Origin: CAZAYP01 sp964489425 [NCBI: uncultured Verrucomicrobiota bacterium]
GTDB taxonomy: Bacteria > Verrucomicrobiota > Kiritimatiellia > RZYC01
Direction: 5' to 3'
Assembly (NCBI GenBank): GCA_964489425.1
Contig: CAZAYP010000109.1
Location: 1 to 15,045 of the forward strand
DNA: 15,045 bases
Of the stretch, positions 6,125-14,759 are shown one piece after another (the stretch's first letter is position 1; each line of letters begins with the position of its first letter). Under the pieces are notes generated by a model, which did no database searches, was not told where the DNA came from, and saw nothing but the letters and a program-made list of their open reading frames with translations. Made by a program: the position numbers and the translations under genes.

Positions 6125-9100
6125 ATGAAAACCAGGATGTTGACGTTCGGATGGCTCGCGTTGTTCTTGGTGATGATTGGTGCTGCCCGCTGGGCGTTAC
6201 GTTCCGCCCCCGTTCCCGCCGCGAATCCGCCAACCGCGCGCGGCACATCTCCCATGCCGCTGCCGGATGTCGATGTTGCGGCGCTCCCGTCCAGCCCCGG
6301 CGCTGCTCTGCCCAAAGCGCCCGCCCCCCGGATGGCCGACGCGAAACTGCCGGCCGGATTGCCCGCGGAGCAAGTGGCGCCGGCCGCGCCCGTTTACATG
6401 GCGGGCGATCAGCCCATCGCCCTGGGGCGGGTGCGCGGCATGGTCGCGCTGACCTATGCCGAAGACGCCAACCCAGTCAGCCTCTGGCAGCTGGCCCGGG
6501 CCGCGGGATTTACCCTGCGGGAGCATGACCCGGTCTACCAGGTGCTGGTGTTGAGCCATGCGGCCGGGGAACAGGATCTGCCGGCCTTGGCCACGGGGTG
6601 GTCCGGCGTGGAGCAGGCGGACTGGGTGTACGCCGACCCGGTGGCGCATGCCCCGGTGGTGGTCACTCCGCGCATCATTGCCCAGCTGCGGCCGGGTGCG
6701 GATGCCGGGAGCTACGCTCGCAAGACCGGGTTGCGGTATCTGCGGGAGATCCCCGGGCTGGCCCGGGTCGCGGTGTTCCAGGCTCCATCGCCACTGGCGT
6801 TTGTGGCCGCCCACGCGAACGACCCCGAGGTGGTGTGGATGGAGCCGGACCTGCTGACCAAGAAGCGCACGGCATACCAGCCCAACGACACGTACTTCAA
6901 CCAGCTCTGGCACCTGTACGGCGTGCCGTTCCGCGACCGCGACACCAATGCGCATCTGTATGCCACCGCGGCCTGGGACATCTCCCGCGGGGACAGCAAC
7001 GTGGTGGTGGCGGTGCTGGACGACGGGTTCATCCTGGGCCACGAAGACCTGACCAACCGGGTGTTCATCAACACCGGCGAGTACGGCGACGGCAAGCAGA
7101 ACAACGGCATCGACGACGACACCAACGGCTACATCGACGACTGGCAAGGCTGGAACTTCCGCAACCATGACAACGTCATTCTGTGGGATTACCACGGCTC
7201 GGCCGTGGCGGCCCTGGCGGTTGCGCAGGGCGACAATGCCAAGGGCATCTGCGGCGTGGCGTACGAGTCGCGCTTCCTGCCGGTGGTGCTGGGGCTGGAC
7301 GAGGAGTTCACCAGCTACGCGGACGTGGCGGCGGCCCTGGCCTATGCGGGCCAGTTTGCCGACGTGATCAACAATAGCTGGGGCGGCTACACCTACAGCC
7401 TGGTGGAGGAGGCCGCGGTGAACGCCGTGAGCGCCGGCGGCCGCGCGGGCAAGGGGTGCGCCGTGGTGTGCGCCGCGGGCAACGGCAACACGACCGTGGC
7501 CTACCCCGCGCGCTACGCCAACGCCGTGGCCGTGGGCGCCACCGAGCACCGCGATCGGCGCGCCACCTACTCCAACCGCGGGGCGGAGCTGGATGTCATG
7601 GCGCCGGCCGGCGACGGCTACGCGGCGTTGTGGGCTCCGGACCTGTATGGCGGATACAACTGGCAGCACGGATGGAACGGATACACCAATTCCGTGGCCG
7701 TGAGCGGCGTCTACACCCTCGAGTGGGTTTTCGTGAATTGCCCTACGCAGCAGTTCGTGTGGCGGGGCGGCATCGTGGGCGAGAAGTGGGACTCGGCCTG
7801 GGTGGACAATATCGCGCTGCCCGGCGGCGACACCGAAGGCTTCGAGAGCGGCGGCCTCGCATCCTGGCCGTGGGAAACCGGCGGCCACACCAACTGGGCC
7901 GCGGAAACCTTCAAGCCGTTTGCCGGCTCCTACGCGGCGCGCGCGGGCGACCTGGTCCGCACCAACGTGGAAACGCGCACCTACCTGCGCATCGTGACCA
8001 ACCTGGTGGCCGGCGACATCACTTTCCGCTATTACGTCAGCAGCTTCCAGGACGTGGTCAACGGCTATTTTGACCGGCTGGCGTTCGTGGTTAATGGCGT
8101 TACCCAGGCGCAGTTCTCCGGGGAGAGCGGCGACACGGACGGGTTCTACCGCGACGGGTTCAGCGGCACCTCGGCGTCGAGCCCGCTGGTGGCGGGCGCG
8201 GCGGCGCTGCTGTACGCCGTGTATCCCGATTTGACCGCCGCCGAGGCGCGCATGGCCCTGCGCCAGTGCGCGGACAAGGTCGGGCCCGAGGCCTACGACG
8301 TGGGCCGCAACGACAGTTACGGCTGGGGCCGGGTCAACGCCGGAACGTTGCTCCAGGGGCCGGTGATCGTGTCCACCCCGTCCGCGGTGGGCGCCGTCGG
8401 CGCGGCGTACAGTTATGACGCCGACAACGCGGCCAAGGCCATCGGCCAGGGTGCGATCTCTTGGGGCACCAACAGCGCGCCCGCCGGGTTTCAGATCCAC
8501 CCGACCAACGGTGCGATCGCCTGGGTTCCCACCAACCGCGGGCCACAGCGCCTGGCCATCCAGGCCGTCAGCGGCCCGCGAACCAATGTGCAGGAGTGGA
8601 TGGTGCACGTGCGGGCGGATTTTTACGTTAACGACGCCGCGACGGTCAGCGACGTGTACTGCAGCGCCGTGGGCGCCGCGGGCAACGACGGGTTGGCCTC
8701 CAACACCCCGCAGCTCTCGGTCCAGGCCATTATCGACCTGTATGACCTGGGGCCGGGCGACCGTCTTTTCGTGGACACGGGCACCTACAACCTGACCAAC
8801 AGCCTCACCATCACCACCAACGACGGCGGATCGGCCGAGGGATTCCTCAGCGTGATCGGTAGCCCCAACGGCACGATCATCGACCGCATCCTCAGCACCA
8901 ACCGGACTTTCTGCCTCAAGGTGGACGGCGCCAGCTACCTGTGCGTATCCAACCTGACCCTGCGCCGCGGCCAGTACGGCCTGTGGGCGAACCAGTGCAA
9001 ATATTCAAGGTTCAGCGGGCTGACGATCCGCGACGCGGCGCGGGACGGCGTGTTGCTGACCAACGGGGTCCACAACACCCTCAGCGGGCTGGACGTGCAG

Positions 9101-11446
9101 GGGTGCGGGCACCATGGCGTCACGGTCAACCGCTCGCAGTACGCCACGCTGGACCATTGCCTGGTGGCCAACAACAGCAGCAACGGGGTGGTCATCTACT
9201 TTCCCACGCTGTGCGCGCTGGCCAGCAGCACCCTGGCCTACAACGGCCACCGCCAAATCTACCTGTATACCGGCACGGACGAGGAACTCACGCCCGCCCC
9301 GCTGGTGGTCAGCAACAGTATTATTGTGGCGCGCGGCACCAACGCCGTGGGCGTGTACCTGGAGGGTTCCGACCTGTACGGCCCGTTTTACCGCGGTGAC
9401 TACAACAACCTGTATGCCGAAGCGGATGCGCGGGTGGGCGAGAGCCACGGGTTCGCCGCCATGCCCTTGTGCTACACGCTGGAAGAGTGGCAGGGCATTG
9501 CCCACGCCGACAGCAACAGCCTGAGCCACAACCCGCTGTTCGCCGCCACCAACGACTTCCATGTGGCCAGCGTTGTCGGCCGATACGCCGGGCCCGGCAG
9601 CTGGGTGCAGGACGCCAACCACAGCCCGTGCATCGACCTGGGCGACCCACGCGCCGGCGTGGGCGCGGAAACCGAGCCCAACGGCGGGCGGCTCAACCTG
9701 GGCGCGTACGGCGGCACCGCCCAGGCGTCGCGCAGTCGGACCAATGCCTGGCTCCTGGCGCGCAGCCCCAACCGGCCGGACTGGAGCGGCACGCTTTCGG
9801 GTGTCGTGGTGCTGGCCTGGGCCTACGGCGAGATGGCGACCAACGAGCAGGTCAACCTGCAGTACTCCGCCAACTACGGGGTCACGTGGTCCACGCTGGA
9901 GGCCGGGCTGCGCGTGGATACCGGCGCCTGGGCCTGGGACACGACGAACGCCTCCAGCAGCATGCAGGGCCTGTGGCGCGTGCTCAGCCCCAAGTACAGC
10001 GCGGCGGACGCGAACGACGGCAGCTTCATCATCCGCAACACCAATGCCGTGTTCGGGTTCTATGTCAATGATACCAACAGCGCCGGCGACATCTACTGCA
10101 CGGCGCCGGGCAATGACCTCAACCCCGGTTCGTCCGCCGCGCCCAAGGCCACGATCCAGCCGATCATCAACCACGTCAACCTGGAACCGGGCGATACGAT
10201 CTACGTGGACACCGGGCGCTATAATTTAAGCGATCATGTTGTGTTTTCTTATCGGCCAACCCAGGATTGGGCCGATGACGGCGGTGATACCAACCATTAC
10301 CTGACCCTGCGTGGCGCGGGCCGCGGCACGGTGCTGGACCGCACCAGCCGCGTGTCCACCGCCTATAACGTTTACCTGTACTATGCCGATTGGGTGAAGG
10401 TCGCCAACCTGATGGTCACCAATGGCGGCTCCGGCATCTACATCCGCAACACGGAAAACGCGGCGGTGGAGGACGTGGAGGTGTACGGCGCCGTGAACGG
10501 CATCACCTTGTATTACGCGGACAACAACCGCATCTCCCAATGCCTGGTCCACGATTGCAGCACCGACGGCATGGACATCCAGGGCAGCACCAACATCCAG
10601 GTACGCAACTGCACCCTCTCGCGCAACGATTCCCAACTCTATGTCCGCTCCACCAGCGAGGTGGATGCCCGCAACTGCATCTTCAACACCCACCAGGGCG
10701 GCAGCGGGTACTATTGTGTTGAGGTGAACCCGGGCTCGGTCTACGCGGGCGACAACAACCAGTTCAGCTGGCCCACCAACGGATACCTCGGTTATTACGG
10801 AAGCTCCGTCTATACCAGTCTGGTGCAGTGGGCGGAAGGCATTGGCCAGGACTCCAACAGCCTGGCCGGCGCCACCGCGTTCCGCGACCTGTTGGGCGCC
10901 AACTACCGCCTGAAATACGGCGCCATGGCCATTGATCGCGGCGTGACGGAACTGGCGCCTTCCAACGACATCGAGGGCGTGGTGCGGCCCATCGACGGCG
11001 ACTTTGATGGCTTCGCCATCGCCGACATGGGATGCTATGAGTACAATCCCGCCAACTCGGATTCGGACGGCGACGGCATGCTGGACGACTGGGAACGCGG
11101 GTATGGGCTCAATCCCACCAACAGCGAGGACGCCGGGCTTGATCCGGACCTGGACCGCTTGTCCAATCTCGAGGAATCCATTGCCGACACGGTGCCCACC
11201 AACGCCGGGTCCGTGTTCATGCTCGATACGGCCGCGGCCAGCGCCGGGGGCATCGTGCTGACCTGGCGCAGCGCCACCGGGCGGCTCTACGGCGTATCCG
11301 TGACCACCAACCTCGTGCCGGTGGCGTCATTCCTGCCGCTGGCCACCAACCTGCCGGCCACCCCGATGCTCAACAGCTACACGGATTCGGTATATAACGT
11401 GGAGCAGCATATTTTCTATCGCATCAACGTGCGCAAGGCGCCCTAG
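6125..11446 (+). CDS. Giant secreted subtilisin-like (S8) protease with tandem beta-helix modules
   Basis: 1773 residues. Start ATG with GAGGG 5-6 bases upstream; signal peptide or anchor at ~6-25, then a Pro/Ala-rich linker. Residues ~100-178 and ~182-247 look like two copies of a fervidolysin-type prodomain. The S8 domain (~255-735) has the full triad: D299 ('AVLDDGF'), H357 ('DYHGSAVA'), S683 ('SGTSASSPLVAG'), plus oxyanion N453 ('CAAGNGN'). H-to-Ser spacing is 326 residues against ~157 in subtilisin, because of an insert at ~499-677. Then follow a putative Ig domain (~745-830), a right-handed beta-helix (833-~1200), an Ig-like linker (~1203-1310), a second beta-helix (~1312-1640), a calcium-loop segment 'DSDGDGMLDDWERGYGLNP' (~1645) and a C-terminal domain ending 'FYRINVRKAP', common in PVC-group secreted proteins. 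It is likely an exported surface enzyme acting on proteins, with helices that may bind glycans. The substrate is unknown. Confidence 0.92.
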   Translation: MKTRMLTFGWLALFLVMIGAARWALRSAPVPAANPPTARGTSPMPLPDVDVAALPSSPGAALPKAPAPRMADAKLPAGLPAEQVAPAAPVYMAGDQPIALGRVRGMVALTYAEDANPVSLWQLARAAGFTLREHDPVYQVLVLSHAAGEQDLPALATGWSGVEQADWVYADPVAHAPVVVTPRIIAQLRPGADAGSYARKTGLRYLREIPGLARVAVFQAPSPLAFVAAHANDPEVVWMEPDLLTKKRTAYQPNDTYFNQLWHLYGVPFRDRDTNAHLYATAAWDISRGDSNVVVAVLDDGFILGHEDLTNRVFINTGEYGDGKQNNGIDDDTNGYIDDWQGWNFRNHDNVILWDYHGSAVAALAVAQGDNAKGICGVAYESRFLPVVLGLDEEFTSYADVAAALAYAGQFADVINNSWGGYTYSLVEEAAVNAVSAGGRAGKGCAVVCAAGNGNTTVAYPARYANAVAVGATEHRDRRATYSNRGAELDVMAPAGDGYAALWAPDLYGGYNWQHGWNGYTNSVAVSGVYTLEWVFVNCPTQQFVWRGGIVGEKWDSAWVDNIALPGGDTEGFESGGLASWPWETGGHTNWAAETFKPFAGSYAARAGDLVRTNVETRTYLRIVTNLVAGDITFRYYVSSFQDVVNGYFDRLAFVVNGVTQAQFSGESGDTDGFYRDGFSGTSASSPLVAGAAALLYAVYPDLTAAEARMALRQCADKVGPEAYDVGRNDSYGWGRVNAGTLLQGPVIVSTPSAVGAVGAAYSYDADNAAKAIGQGAISWGTNSAPAGFQIHPTNGAIAWVPTNRGPQRLAIQAVSGPRTNVQEWMVHVRADFYVNDAATVSDVYCSAVGAAGNDGLASNTPQLSVQAIIDLYDLGPGDRLFVDTGTYNLTNSLTITTNDGGSAEGFLSVIGSPNGTIIDRILSTNRTFCLKVDGASYLCVSNLTLRRGQYGLWANQCKYSRFSGLTIRDAARDGVLLTNGVHNTLSGLDVQGCGHHGVTVNRSQYATLDHCLVANNSSNGVVIYFPTLCALASSTLAYNGHRQIYLYTGTDEELTPAPLVVSNSIIVARGTNAVGVYLEGSDLYGPFYRGDYNNLYAEADARVGESHGFAAMPLCYTLEEWQGIAHADSNSLSHNPLFAATNDFHVASVVGRYAGPGSWVQDANHSPCIDLGDPRAGVGAETEPNGGRLNLGAYGGTAQASRSRTNAWLLARSPNRPDWSGTLSGVVVLAWAYGEMATNEQVNLQYSANYGVTWSTLEAGLRVDTGAWAWDTTNASSSMQGLWRVLSPKYSAADANDGSFIIRNTNAVFGFYVNDTNSAGDIYCTAPGNDLNPGSSAAPKATIQPIINHVNLEPGDTIYVDTGRYNLSDHVVFSYRPTQDWADDGGDTNHYLTLRGAGRGTVLDRTSRVSTAYNVYLYYADWVKVANLMVTNGGSGIYIRNTENAAVEDVEVYGAVNGITLYYADNNRISQCLVHDCSTDGMDIQGSTNIQVRNCTLSRNDSQLYVRSTSEVDARNCIFNTHQGGSGYYCVEVNPGSVYAGDNNQFSWPTNGYLGYYGSSVYTSLVQWAEGIGQDSNSLAGATAFRDLLGANYRLKYGAMAIDRGVTELAPSNDIEGVVRPIDGDFDGFAIADMGCYEYNPANSDSDGDGMLDDWERGYGLNPTNSEDAGLDPDLDRLSNLEESIADTVPTNAGSVFMLDTAAASAGGIVLTWRSATGRLYGVSVTTNLVPVASFLPLATNLPATPMLNSYTDSVYNVEQHIFYRINVRKAP
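11443..11446. other. CTAG palindrome serving as stop codon of both converging genes
   Basis: Plus strand: TAG at 11444-11446 ends the subtilase (frame verified from 6125). Minus strand: TAG read from 11445-11443 ends the FGE-like gene. The two coding regions therefore overlap by four bases, and no DNA is left between them for separate terminators. Confidence 0.95.
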
Positions 11447-14400
11447 TCCAGCAGCAAATAAAAGATGGGCGGCCAACGGTCCTGCGCATTGGTCAGCGTT
11501 GTGCGCCCCAGCCGTGGAGCCGCCTCGGCTTCCGCGCGCGCGGCCGGATTCACGGTCAGGATCCGCGCCCAGCCAGCGGCATCGGTGACGCGGTTGGTGC
11601 CGTACCACGTGGTCAGCACGCGGGCCGCGCGGTAGTACGTGCCGGTCGCGCTGACGACGACCTCGAACGCCTGCGTGATGAGCGCCCAGTTGCCGATGCT
11701 GGCGGCCGCGTTGGTCACGCAGTAGGCGGCCGCCAGGTTGGTGGCCGGGCTGAACCAGACCAGCGACCGCACGGTCCGGCTGCCGGGATACGGGTTGCGC
11801 AGGATGGTGGCCACGCGCACGGTGGTGCCCGCAGGCACGCTGCTGCCGGTCACGTCCTGCGCGCCGTTGTACACCCGCACGTCGTTCACGTGGGGCAGGA
11901 AGCGGTGGCAGGTGGTGCTGGCGGCGCCGTTGGTCGGCACAAGCGGGTCGCCATCGCACCACAGCTCGTTGACGCCGTGGGTGGTGTCGGTGGCATAGAC
12001 CTCGAGGTAGTACCGGCCGCCGGCAATGCCGAACCAGGTGGAGGTGCCGCTGGCACCCGTCAGGCGCTGGTCGAGGTAGCTGCGGTTGGTGGTGTAACGC
12101 CAGACCTGGACCCCGGCCGGGTAGAGACCGGTCACGTCGCGCACGCCGACGTTCAAGGTGCTGCCCGTGCTGCTGGTCACGGTCAGGGCCCGGGTCCAGC
12201 CCGCGGCGTCGGTGACGCGGTTGGTGCCGTACCAGGCGGTCAGCACGCGGGCCGCGCGGTAGTACGTGCCGGTCGCGCTGACGACGACCTCGAACGCCTG
12301 CGTGATGAGCGCCCAGTTGCCGATGCTGGCGGCCGCGTTGGTCACGCAGTAGGCGGCCGCCAGGTTGGTGGCCGGGCTGAACCAGACCAGCGACCGCACG
12401 GTCCGGCTGCCGGGATACGGGTTGCGCAGGATGGTGGCCACGCGCACGGTGGTGCCCGCAGGCACGCTGCTGCCGGTCACGTCCTGCGCGCCGTTGTACA
12501 CCCGCACGTCGTTCACGTGGGGCAGGAAGCGGTGGCAGGTGGTGCTGGCGGCGCCGTTGGTCGGCACAAGCGGGTCGCCATCGCACCACAGCTCGTTGAC
12601 GCCGTGGGTGGTGTCGGTGGCATAGACCTCGAGGTAGTACCGGCCGCCGGCAATGCCGAACCAGGTGGAGGTGCCGCTGGCACCCGTCAGGCGCTGGTCG
12701 AGGTAGCTGCGGCTGATGGTGTAACGCCAGACCTGGACCCCGGCGGGGTAGAGGCCGGTCACGTCGCGCACGCCGACGTTCAAGGTGCTGCCCGTGCTGG
12801 GCGTCACGGTCAGGGCCCGGGTCCAGCCCGCGGCGTCGGTGACGCGGTTGGTGCCGTACCACGTGGTCAGCACGCGGGCCGCGCGGTAGTACGTGCCGGT
12901 CGCGCTGACGACGACCTCGAACGCCTGCGTGATGAGCGCCCAGTTGCCGATGCTGGCGGCCGCGTTGGTCACGCAGTAGGCGGCCGCCAGGTTGGTGGCC
13001 GGGCTGAACCAGACCAGCGACCGCACGGTCCGGCTGCCGGGATACGGGTTGCGCAGGATGGTGGCCACGCGCACGGTGGTGCCCGCAGGCACGCTGCTGC
13101 CGGTCACGTCCTGCGCGCCGTTGTACACCCGCACGTCGTTCACGTGGGGCAGGAAGCGGTGGCAGGTGGTGCTGGCGGCGCCGTTGGTCGGCACAAGCGG
13201 GTCGCCATCGCACCACAGCTCGTTGACGCCGTGGGTGGTGTCGGTGGCATAGACCTCGAGGTAGTACCGGCCGCCGGCAATACCAGTCCACACGGCCGCG
13301 TTGTTGTTGCCGGTTAGCCGTTGGTCTATGGAAAGGCGACTGCTGGTATGGCGCCGGATCCGGATGCCCGCGGGATACAAGCCCGATACATCCCGGGCGG
13401 TTACGTTCAGCGTGCTTCCCGATATCGCACAAACCCAGGCGCCGCCGGCCAGTTCCTGGGTGGTCGCGGAAATGGCCACTGGCATCCAGAGGGAGGAGCA
13501 GCCCGGCAGCCAGTTCGTCTCCGCCATCGCAAGGCCAAATGAAAGTTCGGGGGCGTCCGGGGTCTGCCATGGGATGAGCGCGGTATTGACTTTCTGCCAC
13601 TGGTCTTGACCGTTCCAGCGGTACAGGTCAAAGCCCAGCAGCGGGGTTTTAATCGCCGCCTCCCAGTATACCATTACTCCCTGGGTGGTAGAGTGGAGCG
13701 TCAACCCCGTGACCTCGACCTGGTCCACGGGCAGCAGGCTGCGAACGCTGCGGAACCCCTGGTATCTATCGGCGCTGCCGGGCGCCAGAGCGTCGCGGAA
13801 TGCGCAGCGCAGCTCCGAGCCGCATGAGAACCAGGAACCCCCGCGGCTCGCGCGGTACTTCAACGCCTGGAACGCGAAACGTTCCGTGCCGCGGCTGACC
13901 GCGTTGGTTTGCCACGGCGCATAGGCCTGGTCATCGTACCAGTCCCAGCACCATTCGGCGACATTGCCGGCCATGTCGTACAGGCCAAACCCGTTGGCCA
14001 TATCTGGGCCTGGCGGGTCCTGGTGGCCATCGTAGTAACCTACCGCCCGGGGCCCATTGTCGCCCAGGGGGTCATAATAGTTGGCCATGGCGTGGGACAG
14101 ATCATTCAGGAAGTACCCACCCGCGCTGGGCCAGGGAAACTGGTTGGCGTCCAGGCCGCCCCGGGCGGCGCGCTCCCATTCAACCTCGGTCGGCAGGCGA
14201 TATCCATCCGCATCCCAGCGCACCATGTTGTCGGCCAGGTCCTGGCAGCCTTCACGGAACAGGTTGGTGCGCGTTGCATCCGTATAATAGACCGGGAGCA
14301 GGCCTTCGTGCTGGGAGCGCGCGTTGCACCACTTGATGGCATCGTACCAGGAGACATTCACCACGGGTTGCTGGCGGTCTGCCGCCGTAGCCGCGGCGGC

Positions 14401-14739
14401 GCCATCCGGGTTGGCGGACAGGTCCGGATATCCGTTGGTTACACCCCAGGCGCACACATCCTCCCACTGCGCCCGGGTGGTTTCATGCGTTTCGACCCGA
14501 AAGGCCCGGGTAGTTATGCCGTGGGTGGGTTGCTCATCAACAAACCCGCCACACGCGCTGTCACCGAAGGGATCCCCCACCTGGCACGCTCCGGCGGGAA
14601 CAAGGACCGCGCCGGCACGGACGTCCGCCAAGTCCCCGGTCCCGGCCCACAGCAGGAGCCCCCACCCCAACCACCAGTAGGCCAGCCGGTTGGATGCTAT
14701 GGGGCGGCTATGCAAGTTGTGTGTAGTAGCCGGTGCCAT
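11443..14739 (-). CDS. Secreted FGE-sulfatase-domain (SUMF1-like) protein with three tandem CARDB-like repeats
   Basis: 1098 residues from the ATG at 14737-14739, chosen because it lies 20 bases after the upstream paralogue's stop and opens a signal peptide (hydrophobic 'LAYWWLGWGLLLWAG', ~19-33). An earlier ATG at 14847 would overlap the paralogue. Residues ~43-332 are a formylglycine-generating-enzyme-like fold: 'RLPTEVEWERAARGG' (~182), 'NGFGLYDMAGNVAEWCWDWY' (~249-268), 'RGGSW' then C306 and C312, and 'GFRSVRSL'. The Cys pair is C-x5-C, out of register with the copper-binding C-x4-C of true FGE, so a binding or structural role is likelier than sulfatase activation. Residues ~337-440 form an Ig/FN3-like domain ('GVMVYWEAA', 'GFDLYRW'). 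From S442 come three 209-residue repeats, each a carboxypeptidase-regulatory-like part plus a CARDB-like part, then a tail ending 'PPIFYLLLD'. The repeats suggest a stalk or adhesion role. Confidence 0.88.
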   Translation of the reverse strand: MAPATTHNLHSRPIASNRLAYWWLGWGLLLWAGTGDLADVRAGAVLVPAGACQVGDPFGDSACGGFVDEQPTHGITTRAFRVETHETTRAQWEDVCAWGVTNGYPDLSANPDGAAAATAADRQQPVVNVSWYDAIKWCNARSQHEGLLPVYYTDATRTNLFREGCQDLADNMVRWDADGYRLPTEVEWERAARGGLDANQFPWPSAGGYFLNDLSHAMANYYDPLGDNGPRAVGYYDGHQDPPGPDMANGFGLYDMAGNVAEWCWDWYDDQAYAPWQTNAVSRGTERFAFQALKYRASRGGSWFSCGSELRCAFRDALAPGSADRYQGFRSVRSLLPVDQVEVTGLTLHSTTQGVMVYWEAAIKTPLLGFDLYRWNGQDQWQKVNTALIPWQTPDAPELSFGLAMAETNWLPGCSSLWMPVAISATTQELAGGAWVCAISGSTLNVTARDVSGLYPAGIRIRRHTSSRLSIDQRLTGNNNAAVWTGIAGGRYYLEVYATDTTHGVNELWCDGDPLVPTNGAASTTCHRFLPHVNDVRVYNGAQDVTGSSVPAGTTVRVATILRNPYPGSRTVRSLVWFSPATNLAAAYCVTNAAASIGNWALITQAFEVVVSATGTYYRAARVLTTWYGTNRVTDAAGWTRALTVTPSTGSTLNVGVRDVTGLYPAGVQVWRYTISRSYLDQRLTGASGTSTWFGIAGGRYYLEVYATDTTHGVNELWCDGDPLVPTNGAASTTCHRFLPHVNDVRVYNGAQDVTGSSVPAGTTVRVATILRNPYPGSRTVRSLVWFSPATNLAAAYCVTNAAASIGNWALITQAFEVVVSATGTYYRAARVLTAWYGTNRVTDAAGWTRALTVTSSTGSTLNVGVRDVTGLYPAGVQVWRYTTNRSYLDQRLTGASGTSTWFGIAGGRYYLEVYATDTTHGVNELWCDGDPLVPTNGAASTTCHRFLPHVNDVRVYNGAQDVTGSSVPAGTTVRVATILRNPYPGSRTVRSLVWFSPATNLAAAYCVTNAAASIGNWALITQAFEVVVSATGTYYRAARVLTTWYGTNRVTDAAGWARILTVNPAARAEAEAAPRLGRTTLTNAQDRWPPIFYLLLD
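11548..12162 (-). repeat. 627-bp tandem coding repeat, copy 3 (C-terminal)
   Basis: Encodes the repeat starting 'STLNVGVRDVTGLYPAGV' at S860. Positions 11582-12027 appear identical by eye to 12836-13281 of copy 1, offset exactly 1254 bases. Similarity to the unit ends near 11550-11580, where the unique C-terminal tail begins. Confidence 0.93.
12163..12789 (-). repeat. 627-bp tandem coding repeat, copy 2 (middle)
   Basis: Full unit beginning at S651. It differs from copies 1 and 3 by a T-to-A residue change near 12230 (ACG to GCC, 'TTWYG' to 'TAWYG'). Its carboxypeptidase-regulatory-like part ('YPAGVQVWRYT', 'LTGASGTSTWFGIAGG') is nearly the same as that of copy 3. Period is exactly 627 bases, keeping frame. 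Confidence 0.95.
12790..13416 (-). repeat. 627-bp tandem coding repeat, copy 1 (N-terminal)
   Basis: Full unit beginning at S442. Its first third (13282-13416) is clearly diverged from copies 2 and 3 ('ARDVSGLYPAGIRIRRHTSS', 'TGNNNAAVWTGIAGG'), while the rest (down to ~12836) matches copy 3 base for base by eye. The change from diverged to identical is abrupt at about 13281. Confidence 0.95.
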
Positions 14740-14759
14740 GGCAATCTTTGGATTAAACG

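Noticed and set aside
10217-10262. AT-richer patch inside the second beta-helix of the subtilase
   Set aside because: The frame and fold run straight through it. A 45-base dip is too short to argue for recombination or an insertion.
11890-13317. Long plus-strand open frame (475 codons) across the 627-bp repeats, and three identical 86-codon plus-strand frames
   Set aside because: They are antisense shadows of the minus-strand gene: the repeats copy the same open frame and GC3 bias keeps it open. Composition (Gly/Ala/Val/His/Arg-rich) is typical of shadows and no ribosome sites are seen.
11548-13416. Tandem repeats considered as a CRISPR array or mobile element
   Set aside because: The unit is 627 bases, contiguous, in frame and coding. 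There are no short spaced repeats, transposase, terminal inverted repeats or target-site duplications.
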